From Planctomycetaceae bacterium (GTDB lineage Bacteria > Planctomycetota > Planctomycetia > Pirellulales > Pirellulaceae), in contig JACKHM010000001.1 in the NCBI GenBank assembly GCA_020638995.1, positions 248,001-312,000 on the forward strand: a stretch of 64,000 nucleotides of DNA. The letters run 5' to 3'. Both the position numbers and the translations under genes were made by a program. The notes beneath the pieces were generated by a model that was given only the letters and a program-made list of their open reading frames with translations, made no database searches and was not told the DNA's origin. Positions 1 to 8,533 of the stretch are shown here, piece by piece. Within the stretch, counting starts at the first letter, position 1, and each line of letters begins with the position of its first letter.

Positions 1-560
1 TGAGTACAAGCCGGTGTAACGCCGCCGACAATTCGGTCATTCTCTACCGCTTCGATCAGAATCCGTCCTGGCAGCACGCGTTCAGGGCAATAGGCAACGA
101 AAACATCCTTCCCTACTTGAAGGTGTTCGGGAATTGCAAGCGGGACAACCGTTTCCTGAGTTGTCTTAGGTGGGCTAGTCGACTCTAGGATGACAAGATT
201 TCCCTGACGAACGTATGGACGAACGGCTTCGGATGCCGCTCGGACGTATGACAAGTCCGGTGATTTGTCCGCATTGAAGGGAGTCGGGACGCAGATGAAA
301 AAGACATCGGCCTCTCGGGGTGTTGTCGATGCCTGAAGCTTGCCGGCTCGTACGACCTCTTCGACGAGTTCGCCCAGACCTGGCTCGTGAATGTGAATCT
401 CTCCACGATTGATCTTCTCGACGACTTCGACTCGCACGTCAACGCCATGCACGTCATAGCCCTTTCGAGCCAGGATCGCGGCTGTAGGAAGGCCAATATA
501 GCCCAGTCCCATAATGCAGATGGATTTGGGAGTGGAGATTTCAGAATTCAGATTTGGCAT
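1..560 (-). CDS. wecC: UDP-N-acetyl-D-mannosamine dehydrogenase-like protein, N-terminal part (cut by window edge)
   Basis: Reading the reverse strand from an ATG at 560 gives an open frame of 186 codons that runs off the window. It begins MPNLNSEISTPKS and then shows the NAD-binding Rossmann motif GLGYIGLPTAAI, followed by FICVPTPFN, ILESTSPPKTT and YCPERVLPG, all typical of the UDP-glucose/GDP-mannose dehydrogenase family. The SPPKTT and CPERVLPG forms are closest to UDP-ManNAc dehydrogenase (WecC), which oxidises UDP-ManNAc to UDP-ManNAcA in the cytosol. The gene lies 98 bases downstream of wecB on the same strand, and that enzyme makes its substrate, so an operon is likely. The catalytic cysteine region lies outside the window. 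A second, distinct member of the family lies at 31082. Confidence 0.88.
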   Translation of the reverse strand, partial: MPNLNSEISTPKSICIMGLGYIGLPTAAILARKGYDVHGVDVRVEVVEKINRGEIHIHEPGLGELVEEVVRAGKLQASTTPREADVFFICVPTPFNADKSPDLSYVRAASEAVRPYVRQGNLVILESTSPPKTTQETVVPLAIPEHLQVGKDVFVAYCPERVLPGRILIEAVENDRIVGGVTPACT

Positions 561-658
561 GAACGGGGCATCTGGGATTGAGGGATTGCGTACCGTAGCT
601 TCGTAAAATGTGTTAAATGATTTGTCGAGTTGGCTCTTCACGCGCGGTGTGAGGGCGA

Positions 659-1810
659 CTAGGCGGCAATTCGGACGGCGGAACGAGACTCCCAACTGCG
701 TTGAACGACGAGTTCCATAATCCGGTTGGCCGCATCGCCATCACCATATGGATTTGTTTCGATCTGACGTCGGGCGTACTCCGATTTGTCTTTCAATAGG
801 CTCGACACAGATCGCACGATGTTACTGCAGGAAGCGCCCACGAGTTCGACACCACCCGCGTCGATCGCTTCGGGACGCTCGGTCGTGTCTCTCATGACAA
901 GAACAGGCTTTTTCAACGAAGGCGCTTCTTCCTGAACTCCACCCGAATCCGTCAGGATCAAATACGATCGGTCCATTAACCACACAAACTCGGGATACGA
1001 GGCCGGCGGCATGAGATGAACATTTGCGATCGCCCCCAGTGCGTCCTGGACCGGCTTTTGTACGTTTGGATTGAGGTGTACTGGATATACGAAATCGACA
1101 TCGGCAAACACCTTGGCCAGAGACACGATCGCTTCACAAATCTGAGCAAATCCACCGCCGAAGTTTTCGCGACGATGGCCGGTAATCAGCACCATTCGTG
1201 GACGAGCCAGCATCGAGTATTTGCCAACCCAGCGATTACCTGAAGCGCGTTCGCGATCAATCGTCCACAGTAAGGCATCGATCACGGTGTTGCCGGTCAC
1301 ATGCACTTGGTGACGCGTCACGCCTTCATCTAGTAAGTTTTTGGCGGCCCCCCGCGTCGGTGCACAGTGCAAGCTAGCGGTCAAACCCGCAACGCGACGA
1401 TTGAATTCCTCGGGCCAAGGCGAATACATGTCACCCGTACGAAGCCCTGCCTCGACGTGAACAAAGGGAAGTCGGTGGTAGAAGGCCGTCATTGACGCAA
1501 CCATCACGGTCGTGGTGTCGCCCTGTGCGACAATGCAGTCGGGCGCGCAGTCGCGAACGGCGCGATCTAAACGCTCGATGCACCGAGCGGTTAATCCGGC
1601 TAACGTCTGATTGGGGAGCATTAAGTCGAGGTCTAGATCAGGCTTGATGCCAAAGTAGTCGGCAACCTGCGCGACCATCTCACGGTGCTGTCCAGTGAAA
1701 CAAACGATCGGGTCAACATCAGCGCGGCGATGGCACTCTTGGATGACCGGGGCCATTTTGATGGCTTCCGGGCGTGTGCCGAGCACAAGCAGAGGTCTGG
1801 TTGCGTTCAT
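659..1810 (-). CDS. wecB: UDP-N-acetylglucosamine 2-epimerase (non-hydrolysing)
   Basis: This 383-residue protein has the full family length. It starts with VLGTRPEAIKMAPVI, has HVEAGLRTGD near residue 120, and carries the C-terminal signature TDSGGVQEEAP followed by RDTTERPEAIDAG. These residues form the UDP and GlcNAc sites of the GT-B-fold epimerases that interconvert UDP-GlcNAc and UDP-ManNAc in the cytosol. The wecC-like gene follows on the same strand, so the pair should make UDP-ManNAcA for a surface polysaccharide. The wecA-like gene diverges upstream. The protein ends in RIAA, one of six C-termini in this window with a basic residue or residues before a terminal AA. The ATG at 1810 fits the conserved N-terminus. 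Confidence 0.95.
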   Translation of the reverse strand: MNATRPLLVLGTRPEAIKMAPVIQECHRRADVDPIVCFTGQHREMVAQVADYFGIKPDLDLDLMLPNQTLAGLTARCIERLDRAVRDCAPDCIVAQGDTTTVMVASMTAFYHRLPFVHVEAGLRTGDMYSPWPEEFNRRVAGLTASLHCAPTRGAAKNLLDEGVTRHQVHVTGNTVIDALLWTIDRERASGNRWVGKYSMLARPRMVLITGHRRENFGGGFAQICEAIVSLAKVFADVDFVYPVHLNPNVQKPVQDALGAIANVHLMPPASYPEFVWLMDRSYLILTDSGGVQEEAPSLKKPVLVMRDTTERPEAIDAGGVELVGASCSNIVRSVSSLLKDKSEYARRQIETNPYGDGDAANRIMELVVQRSWESRSAVRIAA

Positions 1811-2123
1811 TGTGCCTTCCGTGGCAATTCACTCGCACCAAGTAACTCATGCACTCCGTGCATGAGGGTCACCACAGGTCATATACCGGTGACGATCGTC
1901 GAATCGGTGATCACTCAGGTGGAAATTAATACCCCGAGGACTCTGCGGAAACAATCCCAGAATTTTGCAACGCTAGCATCCAATCGGCGAAAGCAAGTCG
2001 ATGTTGACAGGAGAATCTGCCCCACCTATATGTCCGCCGCACGACGACTCACAAGAGTCGCAGTTCTTCTCTGTATCGAATCGCGAAGTCTCGCAACCGC
2101 ATTTCCGGTTACAAGTAGCTCTT
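1811..2123. other. Divergent intergenic region between wecB and the wecA-like gene
   Basis: These 313 bases separate two divergent polysaccharide genes and should hold both promoters. The open frame of the wecA-like gene extends upstream to 2001, but that stretch codes for polar residues with no resemblance to a membrane protein N-terminus. A short imperfect inverted repeat (catgcactccgtgcatgag, around 1849-1867) lies close to the wecB start. I see no convincing -35/-10 pair. Confidence 0.4.
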
Positions 2124-3662
2124 ATGGTTTTTCCATCCTTGTTGATCGCGTTCCTATGCGCGACCGCATCAGCTTATGCCCTGACGTGGATCGCTCGGAC
2201 GGTAGCGCCATATTTGGGGTACGTCGATCGACCGGATGGCGGTCGCAAACGACATGGCAAGGCAACACCGCTTCTGGGAGGAGTGGCAGTCTACGGAGCC
2301 TTCAGCGTTACCCTCGCGGCAGTATTGATGTTCCTTGTGCCGGAGTGGCGGCAAGACACCTCAATTGATCTCGCACTGTTGGTCGCGTCCGGAGGCCTAT
2401 TCTGTCTTTTGGGGCTATGGGACGACAAACGACCGTTGCGTGCTCGCGATAAGTTCCTGCTCCAGATTCTTGCGAGTCTTCCGTTTGCAATCTGGGGACC
2501 GCAAGTAGAGACCGTAAGCGTAGCCGGGTTCCATTTTACGCTCGGGCCGTGGGCGCTGATTTTTTCGGTCTTCTGGCTGGTGTCTTGCGCTAACGTGGTC
2601 AATCTCGTCGATGGGCTCGATGGTCTCGCATCCAGTGTGGGATTCATCGCCATCAGCACATTGGCAATTGTGTCCTTTGGCGGCCGACCGCCGATCGTCT
2701 CGCTTGTCGCGCTGACCTTCGCGGGTAGCATTGCCGGGTTTCTGATTCACAATTGGCCACCCGCCAAGATCTTTCTCGGGGACGCTGGCAGCCTGACAAT
2801 CGGCTTTATGGTTGGCGCGGTCGCGATCGAGTCTTCCAATAAAACAACTGCAGGATTTATGCTCGTGTTTCCCCTAGCCCTACTTAGTGTTCCGATTTTC
2901 GATACTTCGATGGCGATCCTTCGCCGCAAGCTCACAGGTCGGGGTATTGGTGAAGCGGACCGTGGCCACATCCATCACCGGCTCCAAGACCGCGGACTAA
3001 CGAAACTTCAAACTCTGCTAGCAATTGTTGGTATCTGCTCGACCATGGCGGGAGCCTGTCTGTTGGCGAGTGTGTATCGACAAGATTTAGTCGCAGTGGT
3101 GATGTGCGCCGGTGTTCTCGCTCTGATTATCGCTGGTCGCATTTTTGGCTTCCACGAAATGATGCTGGTCTTTCGGCACTTCGAGATATTTCATTCGACA
3201 ATTTCGGAAGCAGCGCGCGACTTGAAAGTGCGGCGAATGGTCGTTCACCTCGAACACTCGGAATCGCTCTCGATCGATGCACTCTGGGACACGGTCGTAT
3301 CAAAACTAGAAAGCGTCGGCGGCTCGTCTTTGGACTTGAGGTGTACGACCGAGAGTGACAACGACGACATCTTGTTTCGTAAATGGCAAGCCAGCCATCC
3401 ATCGAGTGGACTGACCAGAGACTGGCAGTTCCAGTATACGATCGTGCGCGAGGACGGTTTATGCGCTTCCTTCGCCGCAGCGGGATTTAAACGTCCGGGA
3501 GAAACACGGGAAGGCCTGGATCAACTTGTCCAAGTGTTCGAGGCTTTCTGTCGCTACCTTCCGGATATCGAGGAGGTGCGAAACGAAGATCAATCTGCCC
3601 GCGTTCACACACTTCCAACTGCGGCATCCGACGAATTAGTACAGACCCGACGCGCTGCCTGA
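2124..3662 (+). CDS. WecA/MraY-family polyprenyl-phosphate aminosugar-1-phosphate transferase
   Basis: This membrane enzyme should transfer a UDP-aminosugar phosphate to undecaprenyl phosphate and so start a surface glycan. The first helix (VFPSLLIAFLCATASAYAL) follows directly on the ATG at 2124, which is why I prefer it to the upstream start at 2001. Family motifs are in order: RKRHGKATPLLGG, the WDDK acidic pair near residue 100, VNLVDGLDGLA near 164, FLGDAGSL, and RGHIHHRL near 282, the HIHH form of WecA rather than MraY. The protein has about ten membrane helices and then roughly 170 soluble residues, an extension longer than in E. coli WecA and of unknown role. It diverges from wecB. 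The C-terminus is QTRRAA. Confidence 0.9.
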   Translation: MVFPSLLIAFLCATASAYALTWIARTVAPYLGYVDRPDGGRKRHGKATPLLGGVAVYGAFSVTLAAVLMFLVPEWRQDTSIDLALLVASGGLFCLLGLWDDKRPLRARDKFLLQILASLPFAIWGPQVETVSVAGFHFTLGPWALIFSVFWLVSCANVVNLVDGLDGLASSVGFIAISTLAIVSFGGRPPIVSLVALTFAGSIAGFLIHNWPPAKIFLGDAGSLTIGFMVGAVAIESSNKTTAGFMLVFPLALLSVPIFDTSMAILRRKLTGRGIGEADRGHIHHRLQDRGLTKLQTLLAIVGICSTMAGACLLASVYRQDLVAVVMCAGVLALIIAGRIFGFHEMMLVFRHFEIFHSTISEAARDLKVRRMVVHLEHSESLSIDALWDTVVSKLESVGGSSLDLRCTTESDNDDILFRKWQASHPSSGLTRDWQFQYTIVREDGLCASFAAAGFKRPGETREGLDQLVQVFEAFCRYLPDIEEVRNEDQSARVHTLPTAASDELVQTRRAA

Positions 3663-3670
3663 CGACTTGT

Positions 3671-6625
3671 TCAAGGCGTTTCATCGCCTTCTTCTTGTTC
3701 CACCCTCAAGTCTTCCGACCTTAGTCCTTCGTAGACATGGTCGACCGCTAACGTAGCATCTGCACTCGATAGACGCGTTGCGGCACCGATCCCGTCTGTA
3801 TACGGGTACGACGCTTCTTGCTCGTAAGCGGCAAAGAATGATAGTCGACTTGTAGCACTTGCGCACGCCGCCAGGGATTCACGAATGGTTGCACGCGATT
3901 CGAATACCTGAGCGCGGGCCGATGCCGCATGATCAAATACAGATTGCCGTGTCGGAAGCGACCCGGTGGTGGCCCATTGCGTATCGATGATTGTCGTTGC
4001 GTATTGCAAGTCGACGTAGTAGGCCTCCTGAACGGTCGAGGTGCTATTCACACTCGGCGCATCATGCAGCTTGCTGGGTGTGGCGTGAAAGCTGGCATCG
4101 AGTTTGGCGACCAGCGCGCTTGACGCTGCGTTGGCTTGGCTGCCGTTCCAACGGTAGAGGCTGCCGTCAGGTTTGATGAAGTACCATTGTCCGCTGGCCG
4201 ATGTCATCCACTTCTCGCCGAGCTTTGCCCAGTTTGTATAGTAGTTACCGGTTGAACGGAGGCCGAGTTGCTGGTCGAGTTCATAGGCTTTCTTCGCCAG
4301 CGTATTGCCAGACGCTGAGCCATTGCCTGAACTGTTTTCTCCTTGGCCGGTGTCTGTCGAATTATCTCCAGTGCCTCCATTCGTGCCACCCGTCGATTTG
4401 CCTTGGTCTCCAGAACTTGAACCGCTGTCGGCAGGTGGATCGGTAAGTAACTTCGGATCTTTGTGGAAGCTGGCGTCGAGTTGTGCAATTTTCGGGCTGT
4501 TGATAGCGCTGGTTAGATTGCCATTCCAGTCGTAGAGTGACCCGTCTGGCGTGATGAACACCCAGCCAAGCTTGTCGCTCTTGAACCATTTCTCGCCCTG
4601 ACCCGCCCAATTCTCGTAGTATTTGCCGTCTGTCTTGAAGCCATATTGCGAGTCCAACTCGCGAGCTCGTGCTGCCAAGGTTGACTCCGCACCGGAGTTC
4701 GAGTCGTTGGCGCCGCTGTTCGTATCTTTTGCCGATCCACTTTCGCCGCCAGTGCCCCCGCTCGTCGTCTGGTCACCCGTGCTGGCATTCTTACCACCGC
4801 TGTTCGTGTCCCCGCCGGACGAGACCGGTGCCTTGGCATCGTAGAGCTTGCTCAGGTCGTTGTAGTAGCTCGCGTCCAAGGTTGCGACCAGCGTTCCGGT
4901 GGCCTTCCCCGAGCCCGCCCACTTATAGACCTGACCATTGGGCCGCACAAAATACCAGCCGTCATTTCCTTGCAACCACTTCTCGTTGGTCCCACCCCAA
5001 TTTAGATAATCTTTGCCAGCAAACTTTAATCCCTTGGCTTGATCGAGATCGTAGGCTGCTTTAGCAATAGGATCGACTTGCGATTCACCTTCACCCGCGG
5101 AGTTCCCACTGCCGGATTGAGCGCCCCCGCCGTTTGTCGTCGTCAATTCGATGCTGGCTGAATAGTGACCAATGCCGCCCGTCGTACTGAGCGAAAACGT
5201 GTATGTCTTGCCTGCGATGATATCGATCGTCAGCACGTCGTCAGTAAACGAGCTGGATCCTGCGACAAGAAGGGCGTCAAGCTTCAACTCGTGAGTCGTG
5301 TCGAAGGAGAACGTCGCGCGGCCAGTCTGGGCCGCTGTGAACGTAAAGTAGTCGGCATCACTCATTGTGCCGATGATACCTGACAACGACATGTTATCGG
5401 CCAAAGTGCCCAGCGAGTATGCCGTTGCGATCGTCGAACCATAGTCGTCCGCTGGCATCAGCGCCTTGATCGCGGCTTCAAGGTTGATGAGGTGATAGCT
5501 GGCGCTCGTCGCAGCGTCGTACACGATGCTTGCCGTGCTTCGCAAGTGATCGTAGATCGTGTCCTGGGTGATATTCTGAAAGCCCGCAAACTCCATCGCC
5601 TGGCGAACGAGCACACTCGCGCCGGCAACATACGGAGAAGCCATGCTCGTGCCGCTGGACGTTCCAAAATCATTCGGATTGCCATCGGCTCCAAAGACAT
5701 GGTCGGGAACCGTACTCGTTATATTCCTTCCGGGAGCCGCCAGGACGCGATCACTGCGTTGGCTGAAGCCACTGATTGATCCGTTGCCATCGACGCTGGC
5801 AACCGGTACGACGTAAGGGCTTGCGGCCGGATAACTGAGGCCCGCGGTATTGTAGCTGCTGAACGAATTGCCCGCCGACACTGCGATGAAGATACCATCC
5901 GCCTCGAGTTGTGCGAACTCATCTTCAAGCGTCGACCAAGCGGGAACGCTGTCCGCGTTCCAAGTCGTTCCCAGCGACAAATTGACCGTCGTAATCGGAT
6001 TTTCGAAGTCGTTGCGATGCACGTGCACCCACTGTAAAGCCTCTTCGACCAGACTGAAGTAGCCCGCACCGCTGTCATCGAACACCCGCAGACCAACCAG
6101 GTCAACGCTCGAAGCGACACCGCGATGTGTGGCATCCGAGCTGCCAACGATACCGGCAACGTGCGTGCCGTGGAATCCAGACGGCCCATCGTCGTACGGG
6201 TCGGCATCTCGCTCGGCAAAATCGTATCCCCCGACAACACGATAATCGGCTCCGAAGCCGCCGCCCAAGGCAATATGGTCCCAGGCGATACCGCTATCAA
6301 TGATCGCGACCGTCTGGCCCTGTCCGGCAAAACCATAGTTACCGTAGACGTAGTTAACTCCGGTCAAATCATGGACATCTCCCGTCGCCCCGGTGACGGT
6401 GCCCGCGTGGTGAGAAATCTGTTCGTCTGCTACGGTTTCGAGTTGAAAGTCTCCGATCGGATTGACTGTCTCTGCGGGAGCCAACTCACTGTAGTGCTGC
6501 TGGAGCCGCTGCTCCATTCCTAGCGAGACATCGCTTAGAGGCTGGGCAGTGAGTGCAAGCCGTTCTTCGAAGGTTTCGTATCGCGAACGCCGTTGTAGTG
6601 CGCGAGATCGATCGACTGGACGCAT
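3671..6625 (-). CDS. Secreted subtilisin-like serine protease with PPC domain and three novel repeats
   Basis: This is a 984-residue S8 peptidase. The catalytic residues are Asp110 (AIIDSGIAWDH), His152 (FHGTHVAGIVG), oxyanion Asn253 (AVSAGNSF) and Ser327 (SSGTSMASPYVAGA). A pre-peptidase C-terminal (PPC) beta domain follows at about 393-496. Then come three copies of an 80-residue repeat separated by Gly/Ser/Thr/Asn linkers, and an alpha-helical tail. The frame is open up to 6847, but I start at 6625 because RSRYETFEERLALTAQP, just after that ATG, matches the N-terminal motif of many exported planctomycete proteins. The protein is probably exported or attached to the surface. The repeats may bind a wall or matrix component; that is inference. 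Confidence 0.88.
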   Translation of the reverse strand: MRPVDRSRALQRRSRYETFEERLALTAQPLSDVSLGMEQRLQQHYSELAPAETVNPIGDFQLETVADEQISHHAGTVTGATGDVHDLTGVNYVYGNYGFAGQGQTVAIIDSGIAWDHIALGGGFGADYRVVGGYDFAERDADPYDDGPSGFHGTHVAGIVGSSDATHRGVASSVDLVGLRVFDDSGAGYFSLVEEALQWVHVHRNDFENPITTVNLSLGTTWNADSVPAWSTLEDEFAQLEADGIFIAVSAGNSFSSYNTAGLSYPAASPYVVPVASVDGNGSISGFSQRSDRVLAAPGRNITSTVPDHVFGADGNPNDFGTSSGTSMASPYVAGASVLVRQAMEFAGFQNITQDTIYDHLRSTASIVYDAATSASYHLINLEAAIKALMPADDYGSTIATAYSLGTLADNMSLSGIIGTMSDADYFTFTAAQTGRATFSFDTTHELKLDALLVAGSSSFTDDVLTIDIIAGKTYTFSLSTTGGIGHYSASIELTTTNGGGAQSGSGNSAGEGESQVDPIAKAAYDLDQAKGLKFAGKDYLNWGGTNEKWLQGNDGWYFVRPNGQVYKWAGSGKATGTLVATLDASYYNDLSKLYDAKAPVSSGGDTNSGGKNASTGDQTTSGGTGGESGSAKDTNSGANDSNSGAESTLAARARELDSQYGFKTDGKYYENWAGQGEKWFKSDKLGWVFITPDGSLYDWNGNLTSAINSPKIAQLDASFHKDPKLLTDPPADSGSSSGDQGKSTGGTNGGTGDNSTDTGQGENSSGNGSASGNTLAKKAYELDQQLGLRSTGNYYTNWAKLGEKWMTSASGQWYFIKPDGSLYRWNGSQANAASSALVAKLDASFHATPSKLHDAPSVNSTSTVQEAYYVDLQYATTIIDTQWATTGSLPTRQSVFDHAASARAQVFESRATIRESLAACASATSRLSFFAAYEQEASYPYTDGIGAATRLSSADATLAVDHVYEGLRSEDLRVEQEEGDETP
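4058..5068 (-). repeat. Three tandem ~80-residue protein repeats in the subtilase
   Basis: The units lie at 4835-5068, 4439-4678 and 4058-4303. Each starts near A-x-x-LD-x-x-x-G, continues G-K/N-Y-x-N-W...EKW, then W-Y/V-F-I/V-x-P-D/N-G-x-L/V-Y-x-W, and ends L-D-A-S-F/Y. About half the positions agree across the three copies. Units are joined by 45-55 residue linkers rich in Gly, Ser, Thr and Asp. I do not recognise the family. Confidence 0.85.
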
Positions 6626-7026
6626 GACTGAATCTCTTTGGGGCTGTGGTCCCGAATACGTGGAACTCGCGTCGACTCGCGACCTCGCTATCGCGCAACG
6701 CCAGTCGACTGCCCGGAATCGGGCGGGGTGGGGAGGAGATCGTTCAGCGGCACGCGTCCTGGTGCCAGCTTTAAAAATATAGGTCAGCAAATCACGACGG
6801 CCTGCCTCGGAAGTCAAAAACCAGTCACAAGCTGGGAGAATCTGCACCTAATCCGATGCACCTGTCACGGGACGTGTCTACATATTGCAACATGCGTTGC
6901 GATAGGTATTCACAAAGCGGCGAAGACAGAGCCAACACCTCGCCAAAGATCCGTCAGATTGGCTCGACTCGAAGCCAGAACACATCCGACATTGATAGAG
7001 AGAGGCTGGACAGTTAGTACCAATTC
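6626..7026. other. Divergent intergenic region, no gene seen
   Basis: These 401 bases lie between the divergent subtilase and the gene at 7027. The frame of the subtilase stays open here, but the translation is basic, cysteine-containing and has no signal-like character. An A/T-rich patch at about 6771-6782 (ttaaaaatatag) is the only region with promoter-like composition, in the direction of the subtilase. I see no RNA gene or strong hairpin. Confidence 0.4.
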
Positions 7027-7608
7027 ATGTCGAAGTCAGCGCAAGGACATGCGAACGTGAACCAGACAGGATTTCTCAATTTTGCGTATCTTACCCTACT
7101 GTCAAAGCCTGCTCACGAGCGGGAGGTGTTTCGGGTAATTCGGCAATTGACACCTGCTTCCATTGTCGAAGTCGGCATCGGGCAAGGTGTTCGCGCCTGC
7201 CGCATGATTGCTATCGCGCAGCGTTATCGTCCAGACGAGCAAATTCGGTACACCGGGATCGACCTTTTCGAGGCACGCTCGCAAGTCGCAACAGGCCTTC
7301 CGCTGAAGGAAGCGCACCGACGCCTCAAGGCAACGGGAGCAAACATCCGCGTAATCCCGGGCGATCCACTTTCGGCTCTCGCAAGAACGGCAAACGGTTT
7401 ACAAGGCACAGACTTGATGGTCATCGCTGCCGATCAAGACACACAGTCGCTAACCAATGCTTGGTTCTACGTGCCGCGAATGCTTCATGAAAGTTCACTG
7501 GTGTTACTCGAAGACACCTCCGGTTCACAGCAGCGCTTCCGCAAGCTGACGTTCGGACAAGTGGAGAAGTTAGCCACATCAAGTGCTAGCACGCGCCGCG
7601 CCGCATAA
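7027..7608 (+). CDS. Class I SAM-methyltransferase-like Rossmann protein, function unknown
   Basis: This 193-residue soluble protein has a glycine-rich VEVGIGQGVRACRM segment near residue 51 and YTGIDLFEAR near 83. These resemble motifs I and II of class I SAM-dependent methyltransferases, with an acidic residue at the end of strand beta-2. A beta-4-like segment (DLMVIAADQD) follows. At under 200 residues it is short, and no catalytic motif for a particular substrate is visible. It may bind a nucleotide without being a methyltransferase. It stands alone between the subtilase and a lipoprotein gene. The C-terminus STRRAA matches that of the WecA-like protein. Confidence 0.75.
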   Translation: MSKSAQGHANVNQTGFLNFAYLTLLSKPAHEREVFRVIRQLTPASIVEVGIGQGVRACRMIAIAQRYRPDEQIRYTGIDLFEARSQVATGLPLKEAHRRLKATGANIRVIPGDPLSALARTANGLQGTDLMVIAADQDTQSLTNAWFYVPRMLHESSLVLLEDTSGSQQRFRKLTFGQVEKLATSSASTRRAA

Positions 7609-7731
7609 GTCGTCTAGTTGATCTTGCGGGCTGCGTGGTAATCCAAGAAAGTACCGTAGCCTTTCTCTAGTCGCGTTAGTCGGAACAGGCCACCGCCTTG
7701 CCCGCACGTGCCATTCGCATTCAAGCACGAT

Positions 7732-8415
7732 ATGTCTCATCGTCACACATACGCTTTCGTCATGCTGATCGCCCTCGGCGGTTGCTCGCAGCATCTTTTT
7801 CCGACGTTCCACGGGTCGCATGGATCAGCTTCCGCGAATGCAACGTATCCGACCGAGAATCCAATCTTCGTGCCGGTCAGCGATCACGAATTTGTTTGGC
7901 ATCAGGTAGTCGACACGATCGACGACTATTTTCAAATCTCGCTGGAAGAACGAGTTCGTATCGTCGGTGGAGTAATCACCGAAGGCCGAATCGAGACCGT
8001 GCCACTTTCCGGGGCCACGATTCTCGAACCGTGGAGAAAGGATTCGACAAGGGGATACGAAAAGCTGCACGCTACGTTACAGTCAATTCGACGGCGAGCC
8101 TCCGTTCGCGTAATGCCGGTAGCTGCCGGTTATTCGATTGAGGTAGCCGTCTATAAAGAATTGGAAGATGTTGATCGGCCTGAACACTCGACCGTCGGTG
8201 ATTCGACACTCCGTTACGAAGGTACCGTCGTCCGTGACAAACAAGATCAAGAACAAACTTCCATTACGCTCGGCTGGATCGCCATTGGCCGGGACACGAC
8301 GTTGGAGCAGGAGATGCTTGCAAACCTGCAAAGCCGACTGGCCGTATCGTCGCCGTTAAACACGTCATCATCGATTGGGCTGCCGACTCAGATCACCCTG
8401 CCACAGATTCAATGA
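7732..8415 (+). CDS. Putative lipoprotein of unknown function
   Basis: Starting at the ATG at 7732, the 227-residue protein begins MSHRHTYAFVMLIALGGCSQ. This is a lipoprotein signal with lipobox ALGGC and acylated Cys18. An in-frame GTG at 7708 would add eight polar residues ahead of the signal and is less likely. The mature part has mixed alpha/beta character, with segments such as VRVMPVAAGYSIEVAVYKEL that look like the strands of a small sandwich. I do not recognise the family. The protein probably sits on the outer face of the cytoplasmic membrane or in the outer membrane. Confidence 0.75.
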   Translation: MSHRHTYAFVMLIALGGCSQHLFPTFHGSHGSASANATYPTENPIFVPVSDHEFVWHQVVDTIDDYFQISLEERVRIVGGVITEGRIETVPLSGATILEPWRKDSTRGYEKLHATLQSIRRRASVRVMPVAAGYSIEVAVYKELEDVDRPEHSTVGDSTLRYEGTVVRDKQDQEQTSITLGWIAIGRDTTLEQEMLANLQSRLAVSSPLNTSSSIGLPTQITLPQIQ

Positions 8416-8533
8416 CTTTGTTCTGGCCATCACTTTCGATGGCATGAGCAATCGCTCGACCTGGGTTAGTCAGGCCGGGGCTCGTCACTTGGAAAGCGAC
8501 GGCCACATTCGAAGTCTCAAATGAACGGCCCTT

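Noticed and set aside
185..496. 103-codon minus-strand frame at the left end
   Set aside because: It is a shadow in another frame of the wecC-like gene (1-560), whose translation carries the GLGYIGLP and CPERVLPG motifs.
1685..2368. 227-codon plus-strand frame across the wecB-wecA junction
   Set aside because: It overlaps two well-supported genes and its translation has no domain-like or membrane-like character.
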